Origin: Chloroflexota bacterium
Lineage (GTDB): Bacteria; Chloroflexota; UBA11872; VXOZ01
DNA: 64,000 bases
Assembly: GCA_012270555.1 (NCBI GenBank)
Contig: JAAXIC010000008.1
Location: 64,426-128,425 of the forward strand
Direction: 5' to 3'
The notes under the pieces are model-generated. The model ran no database searches. It had not been told where the DNA came from and saw nothing but the letters and a program-made list of their open reading frames with translations. Below are positions 44,529-53,230 of the stretch, piece by piece (position 1 is the stretch's first letter; the number at the start of each line of letters is the position of its first letter). The position numbers were made by a program, and so were the translations under genes.

Positions 44529-46793
44529 ATGCGACGACGCGATGTCCTGAAATTGGCTGGCACATCGGGCCTGGGAATGGGCGCTGCCGTTGCCTTTGCC
44601 GGCTGCGGCACGCCGGAGCGCGAGTTCCACCTTCAGAGTCCGGTGGAAATACCGGAAGATACAGTGACGGGGCTGGATACCTGGTATGCGACCATTTGCC
44701 AGGACTCCGGTGACGGCTGCGGCGTGATCGTGCGGGTCAAGAGCGGTCGCGCGCGTAAGATAGAAGGAAATCCCGACTATCCCCTGAATCGCGGCAAATC
44801 ATCCGCGCGCGCGCAAGCCGCCCTGCAAACTCTCTACAATCCCGATCGCATTCCCAATCCGATGGTTCCAAGACGCAACCGCGGCTCCGGCCGCTACCGG
44901 TTCATGCGCTGGGATGACGTGTTGCCGGAGTTTCAGGATAAGCTTGGCGCTGCCCGTGAGAGCAGTGGCATCGTCATGATTACGGAGCCCGTGAACGGGC
45001 ACCTTGGCATGATCCTTGAGCGGTTTACGCAGAGCATCGGCGCGCGCTGGTTGACCTTCGAGCCGCTTGAACAGGCTGCCGTGCGACAAGCAAGCGCACG
45101 GGTATTTGGCACAACGCGTGTCCCACAATTCGATATAGCGAACACCGACTACGTGCTTTCCATTGGCAGCAACTTCTTGGAAAGCAGTGATTCTCTGGTT
45201 CATTATGGACAAGCCTATGGGAATTTCCGGCAAGGTGAGGGCCGCTCGCGCGGTACGTTTGCGCACTTCGATACGCACTTGACGATGACGGCCGCCAACG
45301 CCGACGAATGGCATCCCGTTACCCCCGGCACGGAGGGCACCCTGGCGCTGAGCATCGCGCACGCAGTCTTGGATGGCAGGCCGGTACCCGCCGCCTTGCA
45401 GCCCTTGACCGGCGGTGAGGGAACGCTAGAGGCCTATGCGGCTGAAAACGTTGCTGACGTTACCGGTGTGCCGGCTGAGGTTATTCAAAGGGTTGCCCAT
45501 GACTTTGCCGCGGCGCCGACCGCAGTCGCCATAGGCGGCGGCAGTGCGGCCGGCCATACGAACGGGCTCTTCAATATGTCCGCGATCTTCGCTCTCAATT
45601 TGTTGATGAACAACGTGGGCCGGACAGGCGGTGTGCTGCTCAATGCACCTTCGCCGTTGCCCGACATACCTGCTGAAGCGCCGGTGACGTCTTTCGAGGA
45701 GTGGCAGACGTTTCTTGGCGAGATAGAGAGCGGCCAAGTACCGCAAGTTCTCCTTATACATGGGGCTAATCCCGTGTTTGGCCTACCCGGAGTCTTGAAT
45801 GCGGGCAGCACATTGGATGCGATTCCCTATATTGTCAGTTTTTCAAACGTGTTGGACGAGACCACGGCGCTGGCGGACTTGATCCTTCCCGATCATCACT
45901 ACCTGGAGAGTTGGGGCACAAGCGTGCCTCCGTTGGGCGCTGAGTACTCCACGCTTGGCGTGCAGCAGCCTGTCGTCCGCCCGTACCACCAGGAATTCGA
46001 GGGCGCCGCCGGTACGCGCGCGTTCGCCGACGTGCTGCTGAGTTTGGCGCAGTCCCTTGGTGAATCACTTGCCGAAGCGCTGCCCTGGACCACGATGAGA
46101 GACGCGATTCGCGCCAGCGTTGACGAACTGCAGGCCCGCGGTGACGGCTCGGTGACGAGCGATGATCCGGAGGTCTTCTGGTTGTCGGTCCTGCAGCGCG
46201 GTGGTTGGTGGGTGCCGGCGGAAAGCGTGACAGCGGATGCGCCGGATTTGACGGGATTGACCGCGGCTGAGGCAGACTTTAGCAGTGATGCCGGCGAATT
46301 TCCTTACCATCTCATCGTGACGCCTTCCGTGTTGCTTGGGGATGGGAGCGGGAGTCTGGCGGCGTCACCGTGGCTGCAATCCACCGCTGACCCCATGACA
46401 ACGGGTGTCTGGACAACGTGGGTTGCCTTGAGCCCGCAGACGATGGCAGCCTTGGGCATACAGGAAAACGACATCGTGCGCATTACGTCCGTCGCGGGAT
46501 CGCTCTTGGCTCCGGCCTACCCCTACCCCGGCATAGGCGAGGGTGTGGTTAGCGTGCCGCTGGGCCAAGGACACCAGGAACTTGGTCGGTATGCCGAGAA
46601 TCGCGGCGAGAACGCCTTGCGTATCCTGGCGCCAGTTGTCCAGGAGGAAACCGGTGCGCTGGCGTGGTCAGCGACGCGGGTACGGATTGCGCCGACCGGA
46701 CGGCGGACGCGCCTGCCGCGCATCGAGGGTATTACCGCGCCGGTGCAGATGCCCGATGAGAAGACATTCCAAATCACAAACGAGACCCAGTAG
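44529..46793 (+). CDS. actB: Alternative complex III subunit ActB, molybdopterin-oxidoreductase-like part
   Basis: A 754-residue periplasmic protein homologous to the catalytic subunit of molybdopterin oxidoreductases. In alternative complex III this part of ActB is thought to lack the molybdenum cofactor. The N-terminus MRRRDVLKLAGTSG is a twin-arginine signal and ends in FAGC with a lipobox-like cysteine at residue 26. Core features: a reduced cysteine motif (ICQDSGDGCG), RARKIEGNPDYPLNRG, a GGGSAAGHTNG turn, and the C-terminal barrel with VRITSVAGSLLAPAYP. In Chloroflexus and Rhodothermus the iron-sulfur part is fused to this protein; here it is a separate gene 18 bases downstream. Confidence 0.88.
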   Translation: MRRRDVLKLAGTSGLGMGAAVAFAGCGTPEREFHLQSPVEIPEDTVTGLDTWYATICQDSGDGCGVIVRVKSGRARKIEGNPDYPLNRGKSSARAQAALQTLYNPDRIPNPMVPRRNRGSGRYRFMRWDDVLPEFQDKLGAARESSGIVMITEPVNGHLGMILERFTQSIGARWLTFEPLEQAAVRQASARVFGTTRVPQFDIANTDYVLSIGSNFLESSDSLVHYGQAYGNFRQGEGRSRGTFAHFDTHLTMTAANADEWHPVTPGTEGTLALSIAHAVLDGRPVPAALQPLTGGEGTLEAYAAENVADVTGVPAEVIQRVAHDFAAAPTAVAIGGGSAAGHTNGLFNMSAIFALNLLMNNVGRTGGVLLNAPSPLPDIPAEAPVTSFEEWQTFLGEIESGQVPQVLLIHGANPVFGLPGVLNAGSTLDAIPYIVSFSNVLDETTALADLILPDHHYLESWGTSVPPLGAEYSTLGVQQPVVRPYHQEFEGAAGTRAFADVLLSLAQSLGESLAEALPWTTMRDAIRASVDELQARGDGSVTSDDPEVFWLSVLQRGGWWVPAESVTADAPDLTGLTAAEADFSSDAGEFPYHLIVTPSVLLGDGSGSLAASPWLQSTADPMTTGVWTTWVALSPQTMAALGIQENDIVRITSVAGSLLAPAYPYPGIGEGVVSVPLGQGHQELGRYAENRGENALRILAPVVQEETGALAWSATRVRIAPTGRRTRLPRIEGITAPVQMPDEKTFQITNETQ

Positions 46794-46811
46794 TAGCGGG
46801 GAGAGACAGCG

Positions 46812-47618
46812 GTGAAACAGGCCGCGGAAGGAACAGAACAAGATACCAGCAAGCCGGTAGCAAGTATTGGCCGGCGTTGGGGTATGGTGGTAGACCTTGA
46901 CCGCTGTACCGGCTGCCAAGCCTGTGTCGTTGCGTGTCACGCAGAGAACAACATTGCGCTCAACCTTGAGGATGTCGTGCTCCAGCAGCGGGCTATCAAC
47001 TGGATTCGCATCGAGCGCTATTGGGAAGGCGAATATCCCAACGTCAAGGCGCGTTTCCTGCCCATGTTCTGCCAGCACTGCAATAACGCCCCCTGCGAGC
47101 CCGTGTGCCCGGTGTACGCGACCTACCACAACCAAGAGGGCCTGAATGTGCAGGTCTACAACCGCTGCATTGGGACGCGCTACTGCGCCAACAACTGCCC
47201 GTACCACGCGCGCTTCTTCAATTTCTGGGAACGCGATCTCGACGACACGCACCGGGAGTATCTCAACCCCGAAGTCACTGTGCGCACCAAAGGCATCATG
47301 GAGAAGTGCACGTTCTGCGTGCAGCGCATTCGCAGAAGCGAGTGGGAGCGTCGACAGGCAGACGAAGAGTTGCAGGAAGGCGACGTGCAACCGGCGTGCG
47401 TGCAGGCGTGCCCGACCGATACACTCGTATTTGGCAATCTGGAAGACGAGAATTCGCGGGTTGCCCAGTTGGCAGAGAACAAGCGGCACTACCGCGTCAT
47501 GGAAAACCTTGGCACTGATACCAATGTGATCTACTTGAAGAAGGTTGATCCACATGCAAGCGAGACAGCACCAGCACACGCTGGAACCGCTGCCGACTCC
47601 GGCGGAAATAGCGCGTGA
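46812..47618 (+). CDS. Alternative complex III iron-sulfur subunit (ActB2, 4Fe-4S ferredoxin type)
   Basis: A 268-residue electron-transfer protein with four cysteine clusters in the DmsB/NrfC pattern: CTGCQACVVAC, CQHCNNAPCEPVC, CIGTRYCANNC and CTFC...CVQAC. These normally hold three or four Fe-S centres. It corresponds to the C-terminal iron-sulfur half of fused ActB proteins. The GTG start at 46812 follows a GGGGAGA site. The C-terminal 20 residues are Ala-, Thr- and Ser-rich. The next gene begins inside its 3' end (65-base overlap), so the operon is densely packed. Confidence 0.9.
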   Translation: MKQAAEGTEQDTSKPVASIGRRWGMVVDLDRCTGCQACVVACHAENNIALNLEDVVLQQRAINWIRIERYWEGEYPNVKARFLPMFCQHCNNAPCEPVCPVYATYHNQEGLNVQVYNRCIGTRYCANNCPYHARFFNFWERDLDDTHREYLNPEVTVRTKGIMEKCTFCVQRIRRSEWERRQADEELQEGDVQPACVQACPTDTLVFGNLEDENSRVAQLAENKRHYRVMENLGTDTNVIYLKKVDPHASETAPAHAGTAADSGGNSA

Positions 47619-48927
47619 CATATTCAGCCGAGCTTTAGGGAGCAGTGGCGCCTACAAGGCCACGCTGCTCATACTGTTCGTGCTGTTCGTCGGCGGCGTT
47701 GCCGGCTTTGCCATGCGGCTCGGTTCCGGCTTAGAAGACCGGGGGCCGTGGGGCTACTATGCCGCCGTGTTCGGCTTCCTCTTCACTGTGGGGCAGGCGG
47801 CACCGATGGTGTCGTTTGTGCCGCGGCTGGCACGCGCGCGTTGGCATGGACCGCTGACTCGCGCCTCCCAAGTTGTAGCGGTAGCCGGGCTGCTTAACGT
47901 GCTGCTCTTCCTCCCGCTGCTATGGCTGGTGCCTTCCAACGCGGAACGCGTGACGGTGTGGTTCAACTGGCCGTGGGGCGCGCCGCACTTCTTTGACACG
48001 ATCTTCGTTCTCATGCTCGTGGTCAATGGGTTCGCGTTTCTCTGGGTACAGGCGATACCGGACCTGGCTGCTCTGCGCGTGCAAAGCGGCGGTACACATC
48101 GCTTAGCACGGCTGCTTTCAGGGTCGTTCATTGGCACCCCCAAGCAGTGGAAAGTGCAGAGAATCGGCCTAGCGGTATTGGGCGGCTGCTATGTGATGAA
48201 CTTCATCTTCGTGCAGTCGTTGATCAGCCTCGATTATGTTATGACCCTCGTGCCGGGATGGAAGAGCTCGATGTTCCCGGCGTTCTACAGCATCAACGGC
48301 CTGCTGGCCGCGACAGCAACGACCATCGTTGTCTTAGCACTGATCCGCCGGTTCTATGGTCTCCAGCGGTACATTACCGTCGACCAGTTCTGGAATATAG
48401 CCAAGATAATGCTCGCGCTCAACCTGGCGTGGGCCTACCACTGGTGGGCGGATTTTCTCACCACCTGGTATGGACGAGTCCCCCGGGAAACAGTCGTTAC
48501 GTTAGGTATGCGGAGTTTTGGTGAAAACACCTGGCTATTCGTTATTGCGTTCATCTGCTGCTTTGTGTTGCCGCTGCTGATCCTCATGTGGAATCCGTGG
48601 CGCAAGAGCGTAGCCGGCCCCACGGTGGTTGCAGTGCTGTCGCTCATAGGCATCTTCATCCAACGCATTATCGACTACGTTCCCACCTATCTCGTTACGC
48701 AAGACCCACTGGATCACGAGCTACATGAGGCTATAGCAATCCCGTGGCCAGGCTTGCCGGACGTGCTCATCATTGTCGGCGGACTGGCGGGAGCCATTTT
48801 TCTCATCACGTGGGCCGTGAAGGCGCTGGGCCCACTTTCAAACTGGGAAATGCAAGAGTGCATGCTTCTGCGCCGCAATGAGAAATTCCTAAACGCTGAG
48901 GTACCGTATGTCATCAAACCACAGTAA
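47554..48927 (+). CDS. NrfD/PsrC-family membrane subunit of alternative complex III (first copy, ActF-like)
   Basis: A 457-residue membrane protein with about ten transmembrane segments, of the NrfD/PsrC family that binds quinol. Segments include LLILFVLFVGGVAGFAMRLG, WGYYAAVFGFLFTVGQAAP and FFDTIFVLMLVVNGFAFLW. ATG 47554 is preferred to TTG 47545 because AAGAAGG lies about 9 bases before it. The act operon usually carries two NrfD-like subunits, ActC and ActF. This one lacks the GISHAGTMISAI signature of the next gene and so may be the ActF counterpart. The assignment is uncertain because the gene order differs from Rhodothermus, where ActF is after ActE. Confidence 0.82.
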   Translation: MQARQHQHTLEPLPTPAEIARDIFSRALGSSGAYKATLLILFVLFVGGVAGFAMRLGSGLEDRGPWGYYAAVFGFLFTVGQAAPMVSFVPRLARARWHGPLTRASQVVAVAGLLNVLLFLPLLWLVPSNAERVTVWFNWPWGAPHFFDTIFVLMLVVNGFAFLWVQAIPDLAALRVQSGGTHRLARLLSGSFIGTPKQWKVQRIGLAVLGGCYVMNFIFVQSLISLDYVMTLVPGWKSSMFPAFYSINGLLAATATTIVVLALIRRFYGLQRYITVDQFWNIAKIMLALNLAWAYHWWADFLTTWYGRVPRETVVTLGMRSFGENTWLFVIAFICCFVLPLLILMWNPWRKSVAGPTVVAVLSLIGIFIQRIIDYVPTYLVTQDPLDHELHEAIAIPWPGLPDVLIIVGGLAGAIFLITWAVKALGPLSNWEMQECMLLRRNEKFLNAEVPYVIKPQ

Positions 48928-48986
48928 GACAATACGCTCGCTGCCACTGCAGTTTGGTACGGGGCGGATGAAGGAGTTGAGACCCA

Positions 48987-50354
48987 ATGCATGAGCGCCC
49001 CCGGCTCACGCCTATCCAGATAAATCGTGACTTGCTTCGGTCGGTGCTAGAAACGCCGTTGGTGTTCTACGTGCTGCTACTGCTCTTGATGGGCTTGGTG
49101 GGTCTCGGTGTGATAGCAGCCACGTTGATGGTATCGTACGGCCTTGGCGTGACCGGGCTCAATCACCCGGTCTTTTGGGGCTTCTTCATCATCAACTTCG
49201 TGTTCTGGGTGGGTATCAGCCACGCGGGCACCATGATCTCGGCCATCCTGCGGCTTTCGGCGGCCGAGTGGCGCCGACCGGTGGTGCGCGCCGCTGAGGT
49301 CATGACGGTGTTCTCTCTCTTGACCGCCGCGCTCTTTGTCGTGCTCCATACCGGGCGACCCTGGCGCACACTCTACTGGGCCTTCCCCTACGACTTTGTG
49401 CGTGGCATCTGGCCCGACGTACGGTCTCCGCTGGTGTGGGATCCCAGCGCGATTTTCACCTACTTGACGGGTAGTATTCTCTTTGTATACGCTGCCCTCA
49501 TCCCCGACCTTGCGCTTGCCCGCGACCAGACGACTGGTTGGCGGCGGGCTGTCTACGGCGTCCTCTGCCTGGGCTGGCGCGGCAACGCCCGGCAATGGAA
49601 GCTGCTCAACGCGACCGGCCTGCTGCTTTCCGCGCTCATTCTGCCGGTGTTTGTCTCCGTCCACAGTATCGTGTCCTGGGACTTCGGCATGTCGCTGGTG
49701 CCCGGTTGGCACGTGCACATCTTTGCGCCGTACTTCGTTGTCGGCGCCGTCCTTTCCGGTGTAGCCGCCGTGATTGCCTTGATGGCCGTGATGCGCTCTC
49801 TCTTCCGGCTTCACGACTATATCCGCCCCGAACACTTCGACATGATCGGCCGCCTGCTCATTGTGGTCGCGTTGGCTTGGGCGTACTTCTACTTCATAGA
49901 CGTTATCTTCGCGCTCTTGAGCAATGAAGAAGCGGAGTACCAGGTAATGAAGCTGCGGCTTTCGCCGCCGTATCTCTACCTGTTCCTCTTGATGATTACG
50001 TGTAACGTCTTCCTGCCGGTTCCGATTTGGATGTTCAGAAAATTCCGTAGAAATATCGGCATCATGGTATGGACGGCCATTGTGGTCAACATTGGCATGT
50101 GGCTGGAGCGTTTCTTGATCATTATTCCCACCTTGCAGCGGCGGCATCCCGATGCGTTCGCCTGGGGTGACTACTCCGCCAGCCTCGTTGAGATAACGCT
50201 CGTGATCTTCTCGTTCGCCAACGTCGCATTGCTACTATTACTGTTCTCGAAGATATTCCCTGTCATCCCGATCTGGGAAGAGAAAGAGGGGCATATCTGG
50301 AAGCGCGAATTCCGCATCGGCAAACTCCGTTTGCCCGCAATAGTGAGAGAATAG
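48987..50354 (+). CDS. actC: Alternative complex III subunit ActC (NrfD/PsrC family)
   Basis: A 455-residue quinol-binding membrane protein with about ten transmembrane segments. The region FWVGISHAGTMISAILRL and AAEWRRPVVRAAEVMTVFSL is the canonical ActC signature, with the conserved His-Ala-Gly of the quinone site. Later SIVSWDFGMSLVPGWHVHIF and PEHFDMIGRLLIVVALAWAY fit ActC too. It starts 59 bases after the first NrfD gene and ends 10 bases before actD. In the complex ActC takes electrons from menaquinol or ubiquinol and may couple this to proton movement. Confidence 0.9.
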   Translation: MHERPRLTPIQINRDLLRSVLETPLVFYVLLLLLMGLVGLGVIAATLMVSYGLGVTGLNHPVFWGFFIINFVFWVGISHAGTMISAILRLSAAEWRRPVVRAAEVMTVFSLLTAALFVVLHTGRPWRTLYWAFPYDFVRGIWPDVRSPLVWDPSAIFTYLTGSILFVYAALIPDLALARDQTTGWRRAVYGVLCLGWRGNARQWKLLNATGLLLSALILPVFVSVHSIVSWDFGMSLVPGWHVHIFAPYFVVGAVLSGVAAVIALMAVMRSLFRLHDYIRPEHFDMIGRLLIVVALAWAYFYFIDVIFALLSNEEAEYQVMKLRLSPPYLYLFLLMITCNVFLPVPIWMFRKFRRNIGIMVWTAIVVNIGMWLERFLIIIPTLQRRHPDAFAWGDYSASLVEITLVIFSFANVALLLLLFSKIFPVIPIWEEKEGHIWKREFRIGKLRLPAIVRE

Positions 50355-50364
50355 GGAGGCAACT

Positions 50365-50877
50365 ATGCCCAGTGTGCTGGGACTATTTCAATCGGCAGAC
50401 ACCGCGGCAGCGGCCGCGGACCGCCTGCAGGCTTCGGGGTTCGGTCCGACGGACTATGAGGTGCTGACCGGCGCGCCCTACCCGGAAGGGGCCTTTGGTG
50501 AGGACTCTGGCGATCATCGCCTCTTCATCTTCCCACTTGGTGGCGCCATGATCGGTTTCGCCGTGGGACTGATGGTGACGGCCGGCACGCAACTGTCGTA
50601 TCCGCTTGTCACCGCTGGCAAGCCCATCCTCGGCATACCGCCAATGTTCATCATCATGTATGAAGGCACCATGCTCGGCGCGCTCATCTTTACCATCATG
50701 GGCGTGATCTTCGAGTCTCGGCTGCCAAACCTCACCAATGATCTCTACGACTCGCGCATAACGGAAGGCTATGTCGGGTTGGTGGTTCGCTGCGAAGACG
50801 ATGCGCAGGCAGACACGGCGCAGACGACACTGACCGAAGCCGGCGCTGAAGAAGTGAAGCAGCAAGGACGGAGCTAA
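50365..50877 (+). CDS. actD: Alternative complex III subunit ActD
   Basis: A 170-residue protein of the DUF3341/ActD family with two central membrane helices (LGGAMIGFAVGLMVTAGTQL and MLGALIFTIMGVIF) and soluble termini. The N-terminus VLGLFQSADTAAAAADRLQA has the ferredoxin-like fold pattern typical of ActD, and the second motif is YDSRITEGYVGLVVRC. A GGAGG site precedes the ATG. It lies between actC and actE, the standard order. Confidence 0.9.
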   Translation: MPSVLGLFQSADTAAAAADRLQASGFGPTDYEVLTGAPYPEGAFGEDSGDHRLFIFPLGGAMIGFAVGLMVTAGTQLSYPLVTAGKPILGIPPMFIIMYEGTMLGALIFTIMGVIFESRLPNLTNDLYDSRITEGYVGLVVRCEDDAQADTAQTTLTEAGAEEVKQQGRS

Positions 50878-50882
50878 CCGGA

Positions 50883-51458
50883 ATGCGAGACCGGCTGCAT
50901 CCACATAGCCTGTTCCGCTCTTGGCGGGACCGATCGCGCCCGCGCTGGGTGGTGCTCAGTCTTGTCTTGGGCACGTTGTGCGCCGGTCTTTTGACATCGT
51001 GTTATGGGTACCTTTGGGATGTCTTCCCGGAGATGCACTACCAGCAGTCCTACCGGCTCCAGGAACCTCCTCGGCGCATGCCTCCCGCCGATTCAGTACC
51101 GGTGACCGGAAAAGCGCGTGAGTATAGTTTCGCGGAAGCCGTGGAAGTAACCAATCCTCTCGCTAACACGCCTGAACGCATAGAATCCGGCAGGCAGCTC
51201 TTCATGACCAACTGCAAGCATTGTCACGGCGCGGACGGCCGGGGAGAAGGCCCGGTGGGGCTCTACTTCGACCCGCTGCCGCAAGCAATGCAGGGTGACC
51301 GGATCACTAATGAGCGTACTGACGGCGAGATCTATTGGATTCTTACGAACAGCCTCGGCAATATGCCGTCATTTGGTAAATTGCTAACCTCTGAAGAACG
51401 CTGGGAGCTTATCCTCTTCATACGGGATTTGCAGGCACAGGAACAGGAAAACGGCTAG
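50883..51458 (+). CDS. actE: Alternative complex III subunit ActE, monoheme cytochrome c lipoprotein
   Basis: A 191-residue lipoprotein with a lipobox LLTSC at residues 36-40 after a membrane segment. The mature part has a cytochrome c domain with one heme site, NCKHCHGADGRGEGP, and the likely distal ligand Met in SLGNMPSFGK. It probably passes electrons from the complex to the terminal oxidase or a soluble carrier. It follows actD after 5 bases and precedes a small membrane protein. Confidence 0.9.
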   Translation: MRDRLHPHSLFRSWRDRSRPRWVVLSLVLGTLCAGLLTSCYGYLWDVFPEMHYQQSYRLQEPPRRMPPADSVPVTGKAREYSFAEAVEVTNPLANTPERIESGRQLFMTNCKHCHGADGRGEGPVGLYFDPLPQAMQGDRITNERTDGEIYWILTNSLGNMPSFGKLLTSEERWELILFIRDLQAQEQENG

Positions 51459-51477
51459 GGACTGGAGATAGTAACCC

Positions 51478-51765
51478 ATGGACCATGCACTTGCGCTCCC
51501 AATCTGGGATGAATTGGATACCGGCCTCATCTTCTTCTGGTTTGCGCTTCTGATGATGGTCGCTACTGCCGTTTCCTTCCTGCTCGCTCACGCTATCCTT
51601 CCTTCCTTGGTAGGAACACGCGACCTTCCCCAAGGCTTCGCGAAGCTGCGCCCGGTTTTCTATGCCGGCGCGATCCTTGCGTTTCTCCTGGCTCTGTTCC
51701 TCTACTACATTACTTGGGAGACGGTTTCGGTCTATCTTGAGATCTATCCCCGCAAGTGGATTTAG
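51478..51765 (+). CDS. Small two-helix membrane protein at the end of the act operon
   Basis: A 95-residue protein with two membrane segments, LIFFWFALLMMVATAVSFLL and FYAGAILAFLLALFLYYI, and no cofactor motif. It is 19 bases after actE and before the operon terminator, so it is probably an accessory subunit. It may correspond to ActG of Chloroflexus in position and size, but sequence evidence is weak. Confidence 0.65.
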   Translation: MDHALALPIWDELDTGLIFFWFALLMMVATAVSFLLAHAILPSLVGTRDLPQGFAKLRPVFYAGAILAFLLALFLYYITWETVSVYLEIYPRKWI

Positions 51766-51842
51766 CACGCTATTCCCCATAGACTGCAATCGTCCCCGGT
51801 AGGACGCATTGCAGCGTGGCGCAACAGAAGAGACAATTAAAG

Positions 51843-51877
51843 AGGTGAGGGCTACCATGCGGTGCCCTCACCTTTTA
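51843..51877 (+). terminator. Terminator of the act operon
   Basis: A perfect 10-bp stem AGGTGAGGGC (51843-51852) with GCCCTCACCT (51864-51873) has an 11-base loop and is followed by TTTT. It lies 80 bases after the last gene of the operon. Confidence 0.88.
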
Positions 51878-51965
51878 CATTGCATGGCTCATTGCTTGTC
51901 AGATTCCTGCAAGCTCCCTCCACACACCCTAGCGGAGACCTTTGCGTAACCCTCGTTCCAACGAG

Positions 51966-52185
51966 GCAGTCCCCTCTCCCTCGACGGGAGAGGGTTAGGG
52001 TGAGGGTGAAGACGCCTCGAACACCAGCCGGTCCTTGACCGTTTTGGTGCTTGTATGTATTGACTGTACATGTTATGCGATTAGAACAGCGAGAAGTCCC
52101 CTCACCCCGGCCCTCTCCCCGAGGAGAGGGTGAAACTCCTTACTCTCGGGACCTCGTTATGCAAATTTCTCCTAGCGGGAGTGAC
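51966..52185. repeat. Pair of inverted REP-like repeats
   Basis: Two copies of the same unit occur in opposite orientation in the 525-base gap between the act operon and the rhodanese gene. Copy 1 has CCCTCTCCC (51972-51980) and GGGAGAGGG (51986-51994), then GGGTGAGGG. Copy 2 has CTCACCCC, then CCCTCTCC (52112-52119) and GGAGAGGG (52124-52131). A further segment at 52175-52185 (GCGGGAGTGAC) resembles part of the repeat at 22752. Nothing else in the gap looks coding. Confidence 0.6.
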
Positions 52186-52209
52186 AAACCATTCACGTCA
52201 TCACGCTGC

Positions 52210-52239
52210 TTGACTTATCGATCCGACTATTGTTACTAT
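52210..52239 (+). promoter_or_regulatory. Promoter of the rhodanese gene
   Basis: TTGACT at 52210-52215 and TACTAT at 52234-52239 are 18 bases apart, about 50 bases before the start codon. The AGGAGA ribosome-binding site of the gene lies 7 bases before ATG 52292. Confidence 0.5.
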
Positions 52240-52291
52240 GTAGAGCGATTTGGTCAACTTTACGTATTATGCTTGCTGAGGAGAGCAGACT

Positions 52292-53131
52292 ATGGCTGAA
52301 TATGCGGACTCTGATGTCCTCGTTTCGACGGACTGGGTTGCCCGGCACGGCGGCGACGCAAACGTCCGGCTCGTAGAGGTGGACGTAGATACGACCGCCT
52401 ACGAGACGGGGCACATTGCCGGCGCTGTAGATTGGGGCTGGCAGTCCGATCTCAACGATCCGGTGCGCCGGGACCTGATTGGTAAAGAGGACTTGGAGCA
52501 ACTCCTAGGGCAGAGCGGGATTGCTCCTGATACCACGGTGGTTCTTTACGGTGATAACAACAACTGGTTCGCGGCGTTTGCCCTTTGGATCCTAAAGATC
52601 TACGGACACAAGGACGCGCGCCTGATGAATGGCGGCCGCGTAAAGTGGGAGGCCGAGGGTCGTCCGCTGACTGAAGACATTCCCCACGTGGCGCAGACGT
52701 CGTACACGGCCCAAGATCCGGATAGAGCCCTTCGCGTTTTCCAAGGCGACGTGCAGGAGCGGCTGGGTAACCCAAACGTCGGTCTGGTCGACGTGCGCTC
52801 GCCGCAGGAGTTCACCGGTGAGATTCTGGCACCGCCAGGCTTGCCGGAGACTGCCCAACGAGGAGGACACATTCCCGGCGCCGCTAACATCCCGTGGGCG
52901 ACGGCTGTCGCCGATGACGGCACCTTCAAGTCTCCGGAAGAGTTGAGTGCAATCTATGGCGGCAAGGGCATTGTGCCGGACAAAGAGATCGTGACGTACT
53001 GCCGGATCGGCGAGCGTTCTTCCCACACGTGGTTCGTACTCAAGTATCTCCTGGGCTACCCGGACGTGCGCAACTACGACGGTTCATGGACGGAATGGGG
53101 CAGCATGATCGGCGTTCCCATTGAGAAGTAA
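52292..53131 (+). CDS. Tandem-rhodanese sulfurtransferase
   Basis: A 279-residue protein with two rhodanese domains, of the thiosulfate or 3-mercaptopyruvate sulfurtransferase type. It transfers sulfane sulfur to cyanide or thiol acceptors. The N-terminal domain is inactive (no cysteine at LYGDNNNWFAAF). The C-terminal domain carries the persulfide-forming cysteine C237 in TYCRIGERSSHT. The CRxGxR[ST] loop resembles thiosulfate sulfurtransferases. There is no signal peptide. It follows the act operon as a separate unit. Confidence 0.92.
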   Translation: MAEYADSDVLVSTDWVARHGGDANVRLVEVDVDTTAYETGHIAGAVDWGWQSDLNDPVRRDLIGKEDLEQLLGQSGIAPDTTVVLYGDNNNWFAAFALWILKIYGHKDARLMNGGRVKWEAEGRPLTEDIPHVAQTSYTAQDPDRALRVFQGDVQERLGNPNVGLVDVRSPQEFTGEILAPPGLPETAQRGGHIPGAANIPWATAVADDGTFKSPEELSAIYGGKGIVPDKEIVTYCRIGERSSHTWFVLKYLLGYPDVRNYDGSWTEWGSMIGVPIEK

Positions 53132-53230
53132 GTGTTCTGACGTTTGAGACGAGAGAGCGAATTAGACGGCCTGGTGCCGTCGGTTTGAATAGCGCGTGGT
53201 TTGTTTTCAGTGAGGGAGAGGAAAGAGACA

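Noticed and set aside
46668-47621. A 317-codon minus-strand frame over the iron-sulfur subunit
   Set aside because: It is antisense to four Cys clusters of a clear ferredoxin-type subunit.
49077-50147. A 356-codon minus-strand frame, His/Glu/Arg-rich, over actC
   Set aside because: It is the reverse of a strongly hydrophobic membrane gene, which produces this composition artefact.
53165-53181. GACGGC/GCCGTC hairpin between the rhodanese and propeller genes as a terminator
   Set aside because: The stem is only 6 bp and the following bases are GGTTTG, too weak a U-tract to call.
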